Part shown: in pieces, positions 19,801 through 26,506 of the stretch | Layout: every line of letters starts with the position of its first letter | Position numbering within the stretch: position 1 is the stretch's first letter | Source: Symbiodinium natans | Lineage: Eukaryota > Sar > Dinophyceae > Suessiales > Symbiodiniaceae | Length of the DNA: 47,500 nucleotides | NCBI GenBank assembly: GCA_905221605.1 | Contig: CAJNDS010002455.1 | Coordinates: forward strand, 301,467 to 348,966 | Direction of reading: 5' to 3' | Program-made: the position numbers and the translations under genes | Notes under the pieces: generated by a model | Seen by the model: the letters and a program-made list of their open reading frames with translations, nothing else | Database searches by the model: none | What the model was told of the DNA's origin: nothing

Positions 19801-21670
19801 CGTCCTGCTCCGACGTGAGTCCCACAAGATCATCCATCTTGTGCTCCAAGGGCTCAGGATCTTCCTTTTTTCCAGCCAATGGCTTTGCCTCATCCGTTAC
19901 AGTTCGCTCGGTGTCGACTTCCGGCGAGCTTTCAGATGGCAACACCTCTCCCTTCCTGGGAGTGGACCCACCATTGGAGTCCTTTTTCAAACCTTCTGCA
20001 GCAGGCAAATTTTCTTCCACTACAGGGCTATTGGATTGGTCATCCGCGGTAGGCACATTTTCTTCCACCGCAGGCTCCTTTGGCTCCATGGTTTCCAAAA
20101 GAGAATCACCATTGTTGCTGACCACAGCTGCCTCATTGGCTCCGGTGTAGCCTTCGCCATTTCGTTCCTCGCTGCTAACTTCAGGCTGCACCAGTGCGTC
20201 CACCTGTGACCCTCCATCGTCAGCTGCTACAGAGACCTGCGCCCCATTGTTGCAGTCATCCGCGGAACGTGACACCATATGCGCCTCAACCCGTGCTTTT
20301 TCTGCACTCCATGTACTATCTGGCGCGTTGACCCGCGCTTCATTGGCGCTCCAGGCCTCATCTTTCCGATCACCCGTGTCTCCAGCAGTTTCAGAAGTTT
20401 CCTTTTCCCTTTGAATGGCAGAATTCTCGGCACCAAACGAAGAGACCTCCTCAGTCGTAATGCACAACTTTTTCCCTTCGTCATCCAAATCTCCAGGGCC
20501 ATCTTCCTGAACGACAGGCACCACATCCACCACTCGCTCTTCTGCAGCCGACACAATTCCGATCTCCACATTGGGCATTTTTTCTTCTGGACCCACCGAT
20601 TCCACCGCTGCCACACCCTCAGAAAGCGCCTCCATCTCTTCCCGATCCAGATGTTGAGCTTCAGCGATGTCTGCTCGGTTTCCAGAAATCCCCTCTTCAT
20701 CAGGAGAACCCGAGGTCGGGGCGTCACCACCAGCCCTAGGACCGCTATCCCTGATAGTAGAGGAAAAATCTTTTTCACCTACACTATTTACACTACCCTG
20801 GATTGCCTTCGTAGACTCAGGTGTCGGTGTAGTCGATGAAGGACCCAGTTCAGTCTCCACTTCCAGCCCATTGCCCGAAGGAGACCCAACCGCGTTGTCG
20901 CTTTTCACCTTTTCCCCTACATCCGGCAGCGTCCACTTGCTTTCCTGCGTATCCAGGCAGTAGTAATACTGTCTCCCATCTTCGTGGAAGTGCCATTCCC
21001 ACGTTGTCCCATCGCACGCTTCGATCAGATGCTCATCTTTCCGAAAACCATCCCTTTCAGAGACTTGACGCATCTCATCCTCTTCTTCTGACAACTGGCG
21101 CAACCTTTCAGCCTCCATCTGTAAGATCTCCTCTTCCCCCATGGCATATTCAGCAGTTGGCGCGGCTTCAAAGCTGTCCGCACCCCTCTGTTCGTAACCG
21201 CTTCCACCACCCAGGGAACTCGCCGAGGGATCCCCTTTAATCTTGTTCAGAGGCCTCCTGGCAGCTTGCAGCACTTCTCCACTCAGATTGGTCTGAGACC
21301 CTTGGTCAATCATTCGGCCCGAAGTCGAAGTAGACGGCTGGTACCCATGTTTGTGCAACACGCGTAAAACAGTCACCTCCATTTCACGGTCTATACCACC
21401 AGTCGCGTCCCAGCTCCTTTTTTCACCAGGCTTTGGCGATACAGAAACAGCACGTCCTTCAGCTTCAGCATTGCTAACCATATCCACATTGGGATTTTTA
21501 CCCACATTGGAGTATTCTGCAACCAAGGCTTCTTCCAGATGTTCTTCAGCGCCAGGCATCACCTCTTCCAGCACCGTCCTTTCACCCAGAGACTCAGCTG
21601 CACCGTTTCCAGCTCCACCATTCTGTCCACCATCCGAGGAAGGCTGGAGCCATCGTTTGGGAGAAGGCAT
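13841..21670 (-). CDS. Giant 2609-aa CCCH-finger/WW/S1 protein, gag-like ORF of the LTR element
   Basis: A single ORF without introns fills the element. In order: disordered acidic N-terminus; WW-like domain about 222-250 (W224/W226, YYY, W246, P249); acidic repeats; S1/cold-shock-like beta domain about 662-725; Trp/Gly-rich stretch 741-770; three CCCH fingers (C972-H990, C1065-H1083, C1116-H1135, spacing CX7CX5CX3H); SAM-like helical segment about 1235-1292; Arg/Ser-rich region; VLPGQ-VAGQ repeat 1577-1604; an unrecognised globular region about 1640-1910; a finger at C2198-H2218, a degenerate one at 2230-2249 lacking a Cys, and one at C2256-H2275; helical region 2325-2415; basic C-terminus with KKVKKKRK. 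Binding RNA as a capsid/packaging protein is inferred from position. It could instead be a captured host RNA-binding gene. The start at 21670 is the first in-frame ATG of the ORF; a separate upstream ORF overlaps it. Confidence 0.85.
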   Translation of the reverse strand: MPSPKRWLQPSSDGGQNGGAGNGAAESLGERTVLEEVMPGAEEHLEEALVAEYSNVGKNPNVDMVSNAEAEGRAVSVSPKPGEKRSWDATGGIDREMEVTVLRVLHKHGYQPSTSTSGRMIDQGSQTNLSGEVLQAARRPLNKIKGDPSASSLGGGSGYEQRGADSFEAAPTAEYAMGEEEILQMEAERLRQLSEEEDEMRQVSERDGFRKDEHLIEACDGTTWEWHFHEDGRQYYYCLDTQESKWTLPDVGEKVKSDNAVGSPSGNGLEVETELGPSSTTPTPESTKAIQGSVNSVGEKDFSSTIRDSGPRAGGDAPTSGSPDEEGISGNRADIAEAQHLDREEMEALSEGVAAVESVGPEEKMPNVEIGIVSAAEERVVDVVPVVQEDGPGDLDDEGKKLCITTEEVSSFGAENSAIQREKETSETAGDTGDRKDEAWSANEARVNAPDSTWSAEKARVEAHMVSRSADDCNNGAQVSVAADDGGSQVDALVQPEVSSEERNGEGYTGANEAAVVSNNGDSLLETMEPKEPAVEENVPTADDQSNSPVVEENLPAAEGLKKDSNGGSTPRKGEVLPSESSPEVDTERTVTDEAKPLAGKKEDPEPLEHKMDDLVGLTSEQDEQCDPKVEIKDVPGADDTERHAKKVARAGALESPGEHCYQEGDEIIGLVRCINGYGAFLDHGDMNVLVPAEGNNVHQFKFGDTVNGTVKRVEDDGTIILDTFLVLEEDEEDSSSTLRKWKDSGWGTWWTGSWQTGQWYKGSDGQWDWKSEEQQSREWFAESKASSKEQEEAEQKQLYGEKIYQNLLEDETIDNDYVGKITGMLLSRPMDVIVECIADHTFLNVEARSAYNILLGDGWKPEETERAGSEKTTTFSRKQYHNALYELARKKRRFSGPVVGETVAMLLSKGKDELWNELWLDTKRFLQELDGAIEEMSKRENRPMEAYMDPDQYKKAHTTPKTVSPGHSKLCKFFNQGRCRNGDGCSYEHRRYGEGWPEGEPTEPKNSQKAGDEDGDIGGPPTDEGTVDEVQQEREDSAFRAQYNYGKGTSKGEPTLGETKKRLCLYYNQGGCKYGTACRYLHDDDMALEGTWEPGKSWDNASRKALRDAVFHHCCFDYYLKGRCRVRFGCKYSHEEMSEDRLTQLKHLVNVANHVSFQRGRGLEIPDRNAFQPPVSGGAESSSSSAPKALQMTNVSQKDGEKGILDEEEADEQKNSVAESTGTLLQDPEEPIENWMARNNHLWVYTPHVSEVMITLGVSTVSDLQEFIFVEDLLEKGINKVTACKILRLVGGVRYRPEGPEKAVPSDASVRVQQSSGSKEAGREAVRTLTQMREAEGSGAKTMPRGSYRELFDKVKYRDAWTLAQRSPLCVQKLKLVGVGMPPVNPPTKKYRSISNPVKRGRPLLDKKQVRQVPRSRSQRRAQPAEVVEKPKPLELKPRGGLSYRFSRAWADVVDDDDQAEALVSYADSSSDSSEEETNAVQRVREILLQERDSQRTAIRGNVPMGGSSGPNDGQKKSVHLGEERDKASRGETRQEVTSQVFSLPQPSRRTEQSQKRARDGSVIVGSRAVGSTDEVLPGQGVAGQVNVSEGAQVLPGQEVAGQETALEGSVQIPGEETDQNEGEGGSNELRGDGAKTLDVRPVKNVPQQLLVKGLLTRIYWKVAVGKLPVGHKDYQKGSNKMDRNLVISMSSEGASEQDLNLALEDDTDQRMDDGALVVMAYDPGTLIQSATTMWVMRRGLADRALWSAIATAAQRICAEMVQVDELNAQLNTGRLLFERRDQGHYGVLHHSFHEDPCLPVVGNYPLSVMGALLSPGLEKEFRNTEKFGTAMEAIAYDWSRSPGMEVHVELMARVANLVAPFLRLGGQGTVVNSEFLWQHGRDQMMEFLQAATCADQLEVLWRRMDDDADEEVDPTGMVLEIPDQQDAVLDQGNNESLIPIEDAGGETLGDTGRDGKAPEVSPEEETSSGSSRLAGTRIFLWSVYSRVASNFSTQDRTTGKIFYSTKGYPGEGPNNGDNPSSKRNLPWISEDYLDEVVSKKMERSSDMDGFVPGREGSLEKVEVENVTASKILMALWKKGYRAGYRRLCRLNVSGCKVGAMKRPIKRVQKIGTRKAFMKKFNVFGSSQRGSGAGGKPIMKVVGPRPGFPAVLQASNTDSTWGEGSSSQAHGNVHVEQNRPMDRFEAERLEKRKKGFCYWFSKGKDRCKFGEDCKFIHSEDDVVLHSYWCKYYVAGRPYFAGKKCAFSHDATGVRCIQFAQSGKCRYGDRCVFEHGDPLNEQRPRSPRTPPRDGPRRSSGAKGGEEEISPEQFDDGEEYSMTYDDDTKMSQLLMEAISFLSNGKTDLARAEADPLFKLLKFNGDADQMDREWVSWTTDMLSVLELHEVVKSYEVSLEEVEEWVNDLRIWFERANVEEEKDPKRGKKRSLERESSKDIPAEKEVVETSETEVAVEEEAKKVKKKRKTAVIEDPYTLLVPKPKKMPATIEKGGSSSNAAVSAGETASKMRTKSNVGGKAKKKEKSQSPKKGEVVVVKGPEEKDRPPDGDAQASTAVNAELGQSCQAIEDAKREGLVSSIQRGVQDPVLTVSDLEYILLQLHLKIANNRKKK

Positions 21671-21938
21671 TGCTTCTTAATCCCAAAAACCTTGAAAGAA
21701 CACTTAACCGCAGGGAACCTAATTTGGGCTCATAAGCTACGGGGGGACAACCAGGGAAGGAAACCAACTCCCCTAATCGCCCTGAACCTATATTCCCCAG
21801 ATCGAACCAAGAAACAAACGAGAACACGGATAAGAGCAACCCAGGGGGGAAGGAAAGGGGGAAGGAATCCACACCCTTACCAAACCCTAAGAACCCAGGC
21901 ACTACTTTTTGAACTTGTGGCTTTCTGTTCAAGCCCAT
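21594..21938 (-). CDS. Upstream ORF overlapping the element's main start
   Basis: The ATG is the base triplet directly after the spliced-leader-like CAAG in the 5' LTR. The frame stays open for 114 codons, crosses the primer-binding site and overlaps the first ~25 codons of the main ORF in another frame. The peptide resembles nothing I know. It may be a translational regulator or a by-product. The copy in the 3' LTR stops after 68 codons. Confidence 0.3.
   Translation of the reverse strand: MGLNRKPQVQKVVPGFLGFGKGVDSFPLSFPPGLLLSVFSFVSWFDLGNIGSGRLGELVSFPGCPPVAYEPKLGSLRLSVLSRFLGLRSNAFSQTMAPAFLGWWTEWWSWKRCS
21725..21735 (-). promoter_or_regulatory. Primer-binding site matching half of initiator tRNA-Met
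   Basis: On the + strand this reads TGGGCTCATAA, two bases from the 5' LTR. GGGCTCATAA is the anticodon stem-loop (CAT anticodon) of eukaryotic initiator tRNA-Met, not its 3' CCA end. Copia, Ty5 and relatives prime from such an internally cleaved iMet tRNA. The match is seen directly; use as a primer is inferred from position and family knowledge. Confidence 0.8.
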
Positions 21939-22024
21939 CTTGAGCCAAACATGTTATCCGGGTTCATTAACCCTTCCAACTCTCAACACTAACTCTTTTC
22001 TACAATACCAGTTGCAGCTCCGCA
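21738..22024 (-). repeat. 5' LTR (right copy)
   Basis: 287 bp, the same length as the left copy and without a mismatch by eye. It should carry the element's promoter. Downstream in element sense it is followed by two bases (GC) and then the primer-binding site. The host sequence resumes at 22025 with TAGGG. Confidence 0.95.
21939..21961 (-). promoter_or_regulatory. Spliced-leader-like sequence in the 5' LTR
   Basis: On the minus strand the segment ends CATGTTTGGCTCAAG. The dinoflagellate trans-spliced leader ends CATTTTGGCTCAAG, so the last 11 bases are identical and the wider match needs one inserted G; both also begin CCG. It lies 64-86 bases into the LTR. The identical copy is at 13384-13406. 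It could be a relic leader copied into the element from a trans-spliced transcript, or chance. Confidence 0.6.
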
Positions 22025-22029
22025 TAGGG
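22025..22029. repeat. Target-site duplication TAGGG, right
   Basis: TAGGG directly follows the right LTR and continues into a TTTGAGGG/TTTAGGG array. It pairs with 13178-13182. Confidence 0.8.
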
Positions 22030-23325
22030 TTTGAGGGTTTGAGGGTTTGAGGATTTAGGGTTTAGGGTTTCGGGTTTAGGGTTTAGGTTTTAGGGGTTTG
22101 GGGGTTTGGGGTTTGGGGTTTAGGGTTGGAGGGTTTGAGGGTTTGAGGGTTCAGGGGTTTGAGGGTTTAGGGTTTAGGGTTTAGGGGTTAGGTTTTGGGG
22201 TTTAGGGTTTGAGGTCTAGGGTCTAGGGTTTGAGGGTTTGAGGGTTTGAGGGTTTAGGGGCTTGAGGGTTTAGGGGTTAGGGTCTAGGGTCTAGGGTCTA
22301 GGGTTTAGGGTTTAGGATTTAGGGTGCATGATCTACGACTTTGGCCTTCGGTTATGGGACGTCTAGGCAAACGAGATCCTCCGAACGCTAAACCCCTAAA
22401 CTCTCAACCTTCAAGCCCTGCAACTTGAAACGTTCTTCGAAAGTCAAAAAGAATTTTCTCGAAACTTTCCTCGAAACACTCCGAAACTTTCCCCCCGACC
22501 CGAAGCCTTCATAGTTTTCAGCCAAGCAACCCTACACCCGAAACCCTAACCCCTAAACCCAAAACGCCCGAAACCCTAAGTCCTAAACCCTGAAACCCTG
22601 AAACCCTGAAACCCTGAACCCTAAACCCTAAACCCTAAACCCTAAACCCTAAACCCTAAACCCTAAACCCTAAACCCTAAACCCTAAACCCTAACCTAAA
22701 CCCTAAACCCTAAACCCTAAACCCTAAACCCTAAACCCTAAACCCTAAACCCTAAACCCTAAACCCTAAACCCTAAACCCTAAACCCTAAACCCTAAACC
22801 CTAAACCCTGCCTCTTCGTCCATCCCGGGCCATGTCCCAAGGCGCAGGCGCGGCGTGTACAGGGCCACCTCAGCCTACGCAGGCCGCAGCTTTTTTTTTT
22901 CTCCCTTTGTTTTGAGCAGTGTTGCTGTTGGGGTTTAGGGTTTAGGGTTTAGGGTTTAGGGTTTAGGGTTTAGGGTTTTAGGGTTTTAGGGTTGAGGGAT
23001 TAATTAGGGTTTAGTGTTGAGGCTTCAGGGTGATCTTTATTCGTTCTGGTAGTTGGTGCTCTTATTCGTTTTTTGTTTGGGATATTCAAACTGTCCTTAA
23101 TCGGGATTCAAGTACCCCCCCCCCCCTATTACATACCCCCGATTAAGGACTGTTAGTATAAGGCGGAACATCCCAAAGTACTACCATTGTATAAGTATTT
23201 ACGATTGCGGTTGCGATTATTCGTAGGTCTTTCGGGTGTTTTTGGGGGTGAGGTTTTGGGATCGTTCGGGGCCTAAGCCGTAAATCCGAAAACCTCCATA
23301 GAAGTCGCCTAAGAATCAATGCCAG
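22030..23325. repeat. Intron-like arrays after the retroelement
   Basis: TTTGAGGG/TTTAGGG mix to 22325, unique sequence 22326-22525, a long CCCTAAA array at 22617-22806, a coding-like patch at 22809-22883 (frame reading RPSRAMSQGAGAACTGPPQP), G-type units 22930-23000, the inverted-repeat element 23076-23177, and unique sequence ending AATGCCAG. Confidence 0.55.
23076..23177. repeat. Inverted-repeat element, CTTATACTAACAG family, copy 2
   Basis: Ends TTTGGGAT and AACATCCCAAA; GGACTGTTAGTATAAG inside matches copies 1 and 3. A poly-C run sits near its centre. Confidence 0.7.
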
Positions 23326-23374
23326 GCTACCCGGACAGCCCTTGGGGCCGTTCGACAGAGCCGCATGGCCGATG
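23326..23374 (+). CDS. Internal exon of 16 codons, unknown gene
   Basis: AATGCCAG| then ATRTALGAVRQSRMAD plus one base, then donor GTCCAGGG into G repeats. Confidence 0.48.
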
Positions 23375-24123
23375 GTCCAGGGTTCAGGGTTTCGGGTCTA
23401 GGATTTTGGGTTTAGGGTTTCGGGTCTAGGATTTTGGGTTTAGGGTTTAGGGCTCAGGGTGAAGGGGGAAGATGATTGTGAATCAGTGAAGCGTGTGAAG
23501 TGAGTGGGCGCATGAACGAAGCGAGGTAAGTGACCGGCATGGAAGACTAAGAAGTGGATGATGAACATTCCCGACAAGGTTTGGAAGTCAAGCCCTAAAC
23601 CCTAAACCCTAAACCCTAAACCCTAAACCCTAAACCCTAAACCCTAAACCTTAAAACCCTAAGCCCTAAAACCTAAACCCTCAACCCTCAACCCTAAACG
23701 GACCACGGCCCGGAGATCGAGTTTCAGGGGTTTGCTAGGAGGTGCTCCTCTTTTTGGGGGTCTATTTTCGATGGTTTTTACGTTAAACTCCCATCTCTCC
23801 AAGCTCTAAACCCTAAGGGGGTTTAGGGTTTCGGGTTTCGGGTGTCCGGTTTGTTTGTAGGACCCTGGGCTAGTTTGAGTGTGTGAGTGCCTTACTCAGG
23901 AAATATCTTTTCAAAGCGCTTAAACGCCCCCCCCCCACTTCTTGCAGAACCCTTTTTTGAAGTGGCTGGTGGCCTTTTAAGCGCTTTGAAAAGGCAAGGC
24001 ATTTCCTGTGGGTAAACCCTAAACCCTAAACCCTAAACCCTAAACCCTAAACCCTAAACCCTAAACCCTAAACCCTAAAACCTAAAACCCTAAACCCTAA
24101 ACCCTAAACCCTAAACCCTAAAA
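23375..24123. repeat. Intron-like, with an inverted-repeat element
   Basis: G-type variants to 23460, unique sequence with GAGGTAAGT near 23523, CCCTAAA units 23592-23690, a coding-like patch 23695-23735, inverted-repeat element 23897-24008, CCCTAAA array 24014-24123. Confidence 0.5.
23897..24008. repeat. Inverted-repeat element, 112 bp
   Basis: CAGGAAAT...TTTTCAAAGCGCTTAAA at the left pairs with TTTAAGCGCTTTGAAAA...ATTTCCTG at the right. A C-run and a TGCAG lie in the loop. No second copy seen. Confidence 0.7.
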
Positions 24124-24199
24124 CCCTATGCTGCCGAGTTGGAGAGTTTCAACCAGTTTCGCCAGTCGGGAGGCGGGATTGAGCTAGGACAAGCTGGAT
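24124..24199 (+). CDS. Probable exon, unknown gene
   Basis: Follows the C array; the frame reads YAAELESFNQFRQSGGGIEL then GQAGC, ending near GGAT|GTTGGC. The 3' splice site is unclear (CTGCCGAG| is possible). An inverted-repeat element begins 11 bases later. Confidence 0.42.
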
Positions 24200-24210
24200 G
24201 TTGGCATGAT

Positions 24211-24386
24211 CTTCCCCCTTATACTAGCAGTCCTCTGGGAATATAGAAGAAGGTTACTTCCCCCTTATACTAGCAGTCCTCTGGGAATATAGAAGAATGG
24301 TACGATGGTACTAATCCAATAGTCACTATTCAGAAGGGTACGATAGCTAGTAATCCCTATTCAGGACTGTTAGTATAAGGGGGGAG
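24211..24386. repeat. Inverted-repeat element, CTTATACTAACAG family, copy 3 with tandem duplication
   Basis: TCCCCCTTATACTAGCAGTCCT pairs with AGGACTGTTAGTATAAGGGGGGA at the far end. The left end is duplicated in tandem (46-bp units at 24211-24256 and 24257-24302). Confidence 0.7.
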
Positions 24387-24531
24387 CAAGCCTAGGGTGT
24401 GTTGGGGTCCGGGCCCCTGAAGGCCCCCGAATCCCAAGCCCCAAATCCTAGAACCAAAGACCCTGACGCCCTTTTCGTTGACCCGACACTTCTACAGCAA
24501 GTTGAAGCCCACACCTCGAGCCCCCCCCCCA

Positions 24532-24544
24532 CTATATCCCCCCT

Positions 24545-24592
<48 letters not shown>

Positions 24593-24651
24593 TATAAATT
24601 TTTGTTGATATGAAACATATTGTTTTCATGAAGGTTCTAAGGGGAGTATAG
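24532..24651. repeat. Inverted-repeat element, CTATACTCCCCTT family, copy 1
   Basis: Left CTATATCCCCCCTG and right AAGGTTCTAAGGGGAGTATAG are imperfect inverted ends. Shares the right end almost exactly with 31571-31669; a third right end is at about 29529-29548. Carries a long poly-T. Confidence 0.6.
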
Positions 24652-24894
24652 CCCAGCCCCTCCCAACATGAACTGCCGAAGGTTGCAGGCTGTCCTAAGT
24701 CCCAAGACCCCCAAACCCCGGGTTTTCCTAAACCCTAAACCCTAAACCCTAAACCCTAAACCCTAAACCCTAAACCCTAAACCCTGGGCTTCGGGCTTCA
24801 TGGGTTGAGGGTTGACGGTTCAGGGTTCACGGTTTCAGGTCTATAGGGGTTCAGGGGGACTAAGGGACTTTAGGAGTTAAGGTTCCGGGTTTAT

Positions 24895-25018
24895 CTAAGG
24901 GATACGGTCCCTTCCCTTTTGAAGGGTTCTGAAGTAGGGGCCCTTGGGCTGTAGAGAGTACATAATAAGGGGTATATAAGGGGTCCCCTTTTCAGAGCCC
25001 GTATTCAAGGACCATGCC
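24895..25018. repeat. Inverted-repeat element, CATGGTCCCTT family
   Basis: GGGATACGGTCCCTT on the left and CCCGTATTCAAGGACCATG on the right. Related ends occur at 37409-37474, 35025-35149, 35768-35788 and 8253-8308. Confidence 0.55.
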
Positions 25019-25377
25019 TAAACCCCTAAACCCTAAACCCTAAGCCCTAAACCCTAAACCCCAAACCCTAAACCCCAAACCCTAAACCCTAAACCCTAAA
25101 CCCTAAGCCCTAAGCCCTAAACCCTACACCCTACACCCTAAACCCTAAAACCGTAAAGTTTGCAGCTGCCCGGCTTGTCTAAAGCCTGAAAGCTGAAGCC
25201 CTCAGCCGCAAGCCTCAAGGTGCCTAAGCCCTGAGCCTCTGAAAGGGCTTAGGGCTTAGGGTTTAGGGTTTAGGGTTTAGGGTTTAGGGTTTAGGGTTTA
25301 GGGTTTAGGGTTTAGGGCTTCTAGGGCTTACAGGGAAGCCCTGCGCTATGGAAACCTAAACCCTACGCCCCGGACAG

Positions 25378-25438
25378 GGCGAGACTTGCTCCGCGACTCA
25401 CCCAACCACGATTTGGAGGCCGCCCTGCTGGCCAGGGG
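25378..25438 (+). CDS. Internal exon, unknown gene
   Basis: CCCGGACAG| then two bases plus RDLLRDSPNHDLEAALLAR plus two bases, then donor GTCGGGGGG. Helical, charged segment. Confidence 0.52.
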
Positions 25439-25833
25439 GTCGGGGGGTGTTTAGGATTTAGGGTTTAGGGTTTAGGGGTTAGGGGTTAGGGGTTTTAGGG
25501 TTTAGGGCAATTCTAAAGCCTTAAACCCTGGAGCACTGTACCAAACCGCCCGTGTCAACTTTGGAGCTAAGAACCTCCAAGCCCGAAACTTCTGACCACC
25601 CGCCCGCATGCTGTTCGTAGTTTTTCCTCCAAACCCTAAACCCTAGACCCTAATTCCTAAACCCGAAACCCTAAACCCTAAACTAAACCCTGAACCCGAA
25701 ACACGAAACCCGAAGCCCGAAACCCGAAACCCTAAACCCTAAACCCTAAACCCTAAACCCTAAACCCTAAACCCTAAACCCTAAACCCTAAACCCTAAAC
25801 CCTAAACCCTAAACCCTAAACCTTAACCCTAAG
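25439..25833. repeat. Intron-like: TTTAGGG to CCCTAAA
   Basis: G-type units 25448-25506, unique sequence to about 25630, then CCCTAAA/CCCGAAA units to 25832. Confidence 0.55.
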
Positions 25834-25917
25834 TCCTACATTTGCGAACCCTCAAGCCTCACTCCGGAGCTTCCAAGTCCAAAGACCGAAGTCCGCAGTT
25901 CGGCAGAGGTCCAGTTG
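25834..25917 (+). CDS. Internal exon of 28 codons, unknown gene
   Basis: CCCTAAG| then SYICEPSSLTPELPSPKTEV and RSSAEVQL in phase 0-0, then G|GTTTGGGGTTTAGGG-type repeats. Confidence 0.52.
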
Positions 25918-26435
25918 GTTTGGGGTTTAGGGTTTAGGGTTTAGGGTTTAGGGTTTAGGGTTTAGGGTTTAGGGTTTAGGGTTTAGGGTTTAGGGTTTAG
26001 GATGTAGGGTTTAGGGTTTAGGGTGTAGAGTCTAGGGTTTAGAGAGGTGATTCGGTTGTGATTCTCATTCTCGGGTTTTGGGGGTCTGGGGTTTCGCGGT
26101 TTCGCGTTCAGGGTTTAGGTCACATGCCCTGCTTGGGGTGTTGGGGCTTCGGGGTTATGAGGTTTAGGGCTTGTTGGCCGTCAGCATGGGCTTATGCACG
26201 GTTGGTAAACTCGTAAAGCCCTTAAACCCTCAATCCTTGAAGTGCTCTTGTCATGACCCTTACATTACTAACCAAAATTCAAAATATGATGCAAACCCTC
26301 AGCCCCAAACCCTCGACCCTAAACCCTAAACCCCAAACCTTGAACCCTAAACCCTAAACCCTAAATCCCTAACCCCTAAACCCTAAACCCTAAACCCTAA
26401 ACCCTAAACCCTAAACTCTAAACCCTAGACCCCAG
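25918..26435. repeat. Intron-like: TTTAGGG to CCCTAAA
   Basis: TTTAGGG array 25918-26040, unique sequence 26045-26310, CCCTAAA units 26313-26430, ending CCCCAG. Confidence 0.6.
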
Positions 26436-26506
26436 AGGCACTCCAGCAACGCTGCTTGGAGCTGGAGTCCATGGTCAGCGACCTCAAGAGGAACAAGAGG
26501 AGGCAG
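26436..26506 (+). CDS. Internal exon, coiled-coil segment, GA donor
   Basis: GACCCCAG| then two bases and 23 codons (ALQQRCLELESMVSDLKRNK, RRQ), a clear heptad-like helix. The next bases are GATTTTTAGGG: no GT is available, so a GA donor, known from dinoflagellates, is likely. Family not identifiable from 23 residues. Confidence 0.6.

Larger units (their letters stand above)
13183..22024 (-). mobile_element. Complete LTR retrotransposon, gag-like ORF only, no pol
   Basis: An 8842-bp element read on the minus strand. It has two 287-bp direct LTRs that I could not tell apart by eye, a TAGGG duplication on each side, a primer-binding site next to the 5' LTR (the right one), a polypurine tract next to the 3' LTR (the left one), and one uninterrupted 2609-codon ORF between them. 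I found no YVDD-type RT motif, integrase HHCC/DDE, RNase H or convincing aspartic protease, so it should depend on another element for reverse transcription and integration (a TR-GAG/LARD-like arrangement). The half-tRNA(iMet) primer type suggests a Ty1/copia-like helper. It sits in a telomere-like array inside a probable intron, opposite to the surrounding exons. Identical LTRs and an intact ORF indicate a recent insertion. Confidence 0.93.
24200..25377. repeat. Intron-like: two inverted-repeat elements, poly-T and telomere arrays
   Basis: Element copies at 24211-24386 and 24532-24651 (with a poly-T of about 46), CCCTAAA 24729-24784, a GGTCCC-type inverted repeat 24895-25018, C-type units 25020-25150, TTTAGGG 25255-25317. 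Ends CGGACAG. Confidence 0.55.

Noticed and set aside
20700-20760. Aspartic protease motif (DSG) in the element protein
   Set aside because: The DSG around residue 308 lies in a disordered acidic stretch without the hydrophobic flanks or the second protease motif.
13841-21670. Many ORFs of 60-190 aa antisense or out of frame to the large ORF
   Set aside because: Expected shadows in a GC-balanced 7.8-kb ORF; none has family motifs or its own signals.
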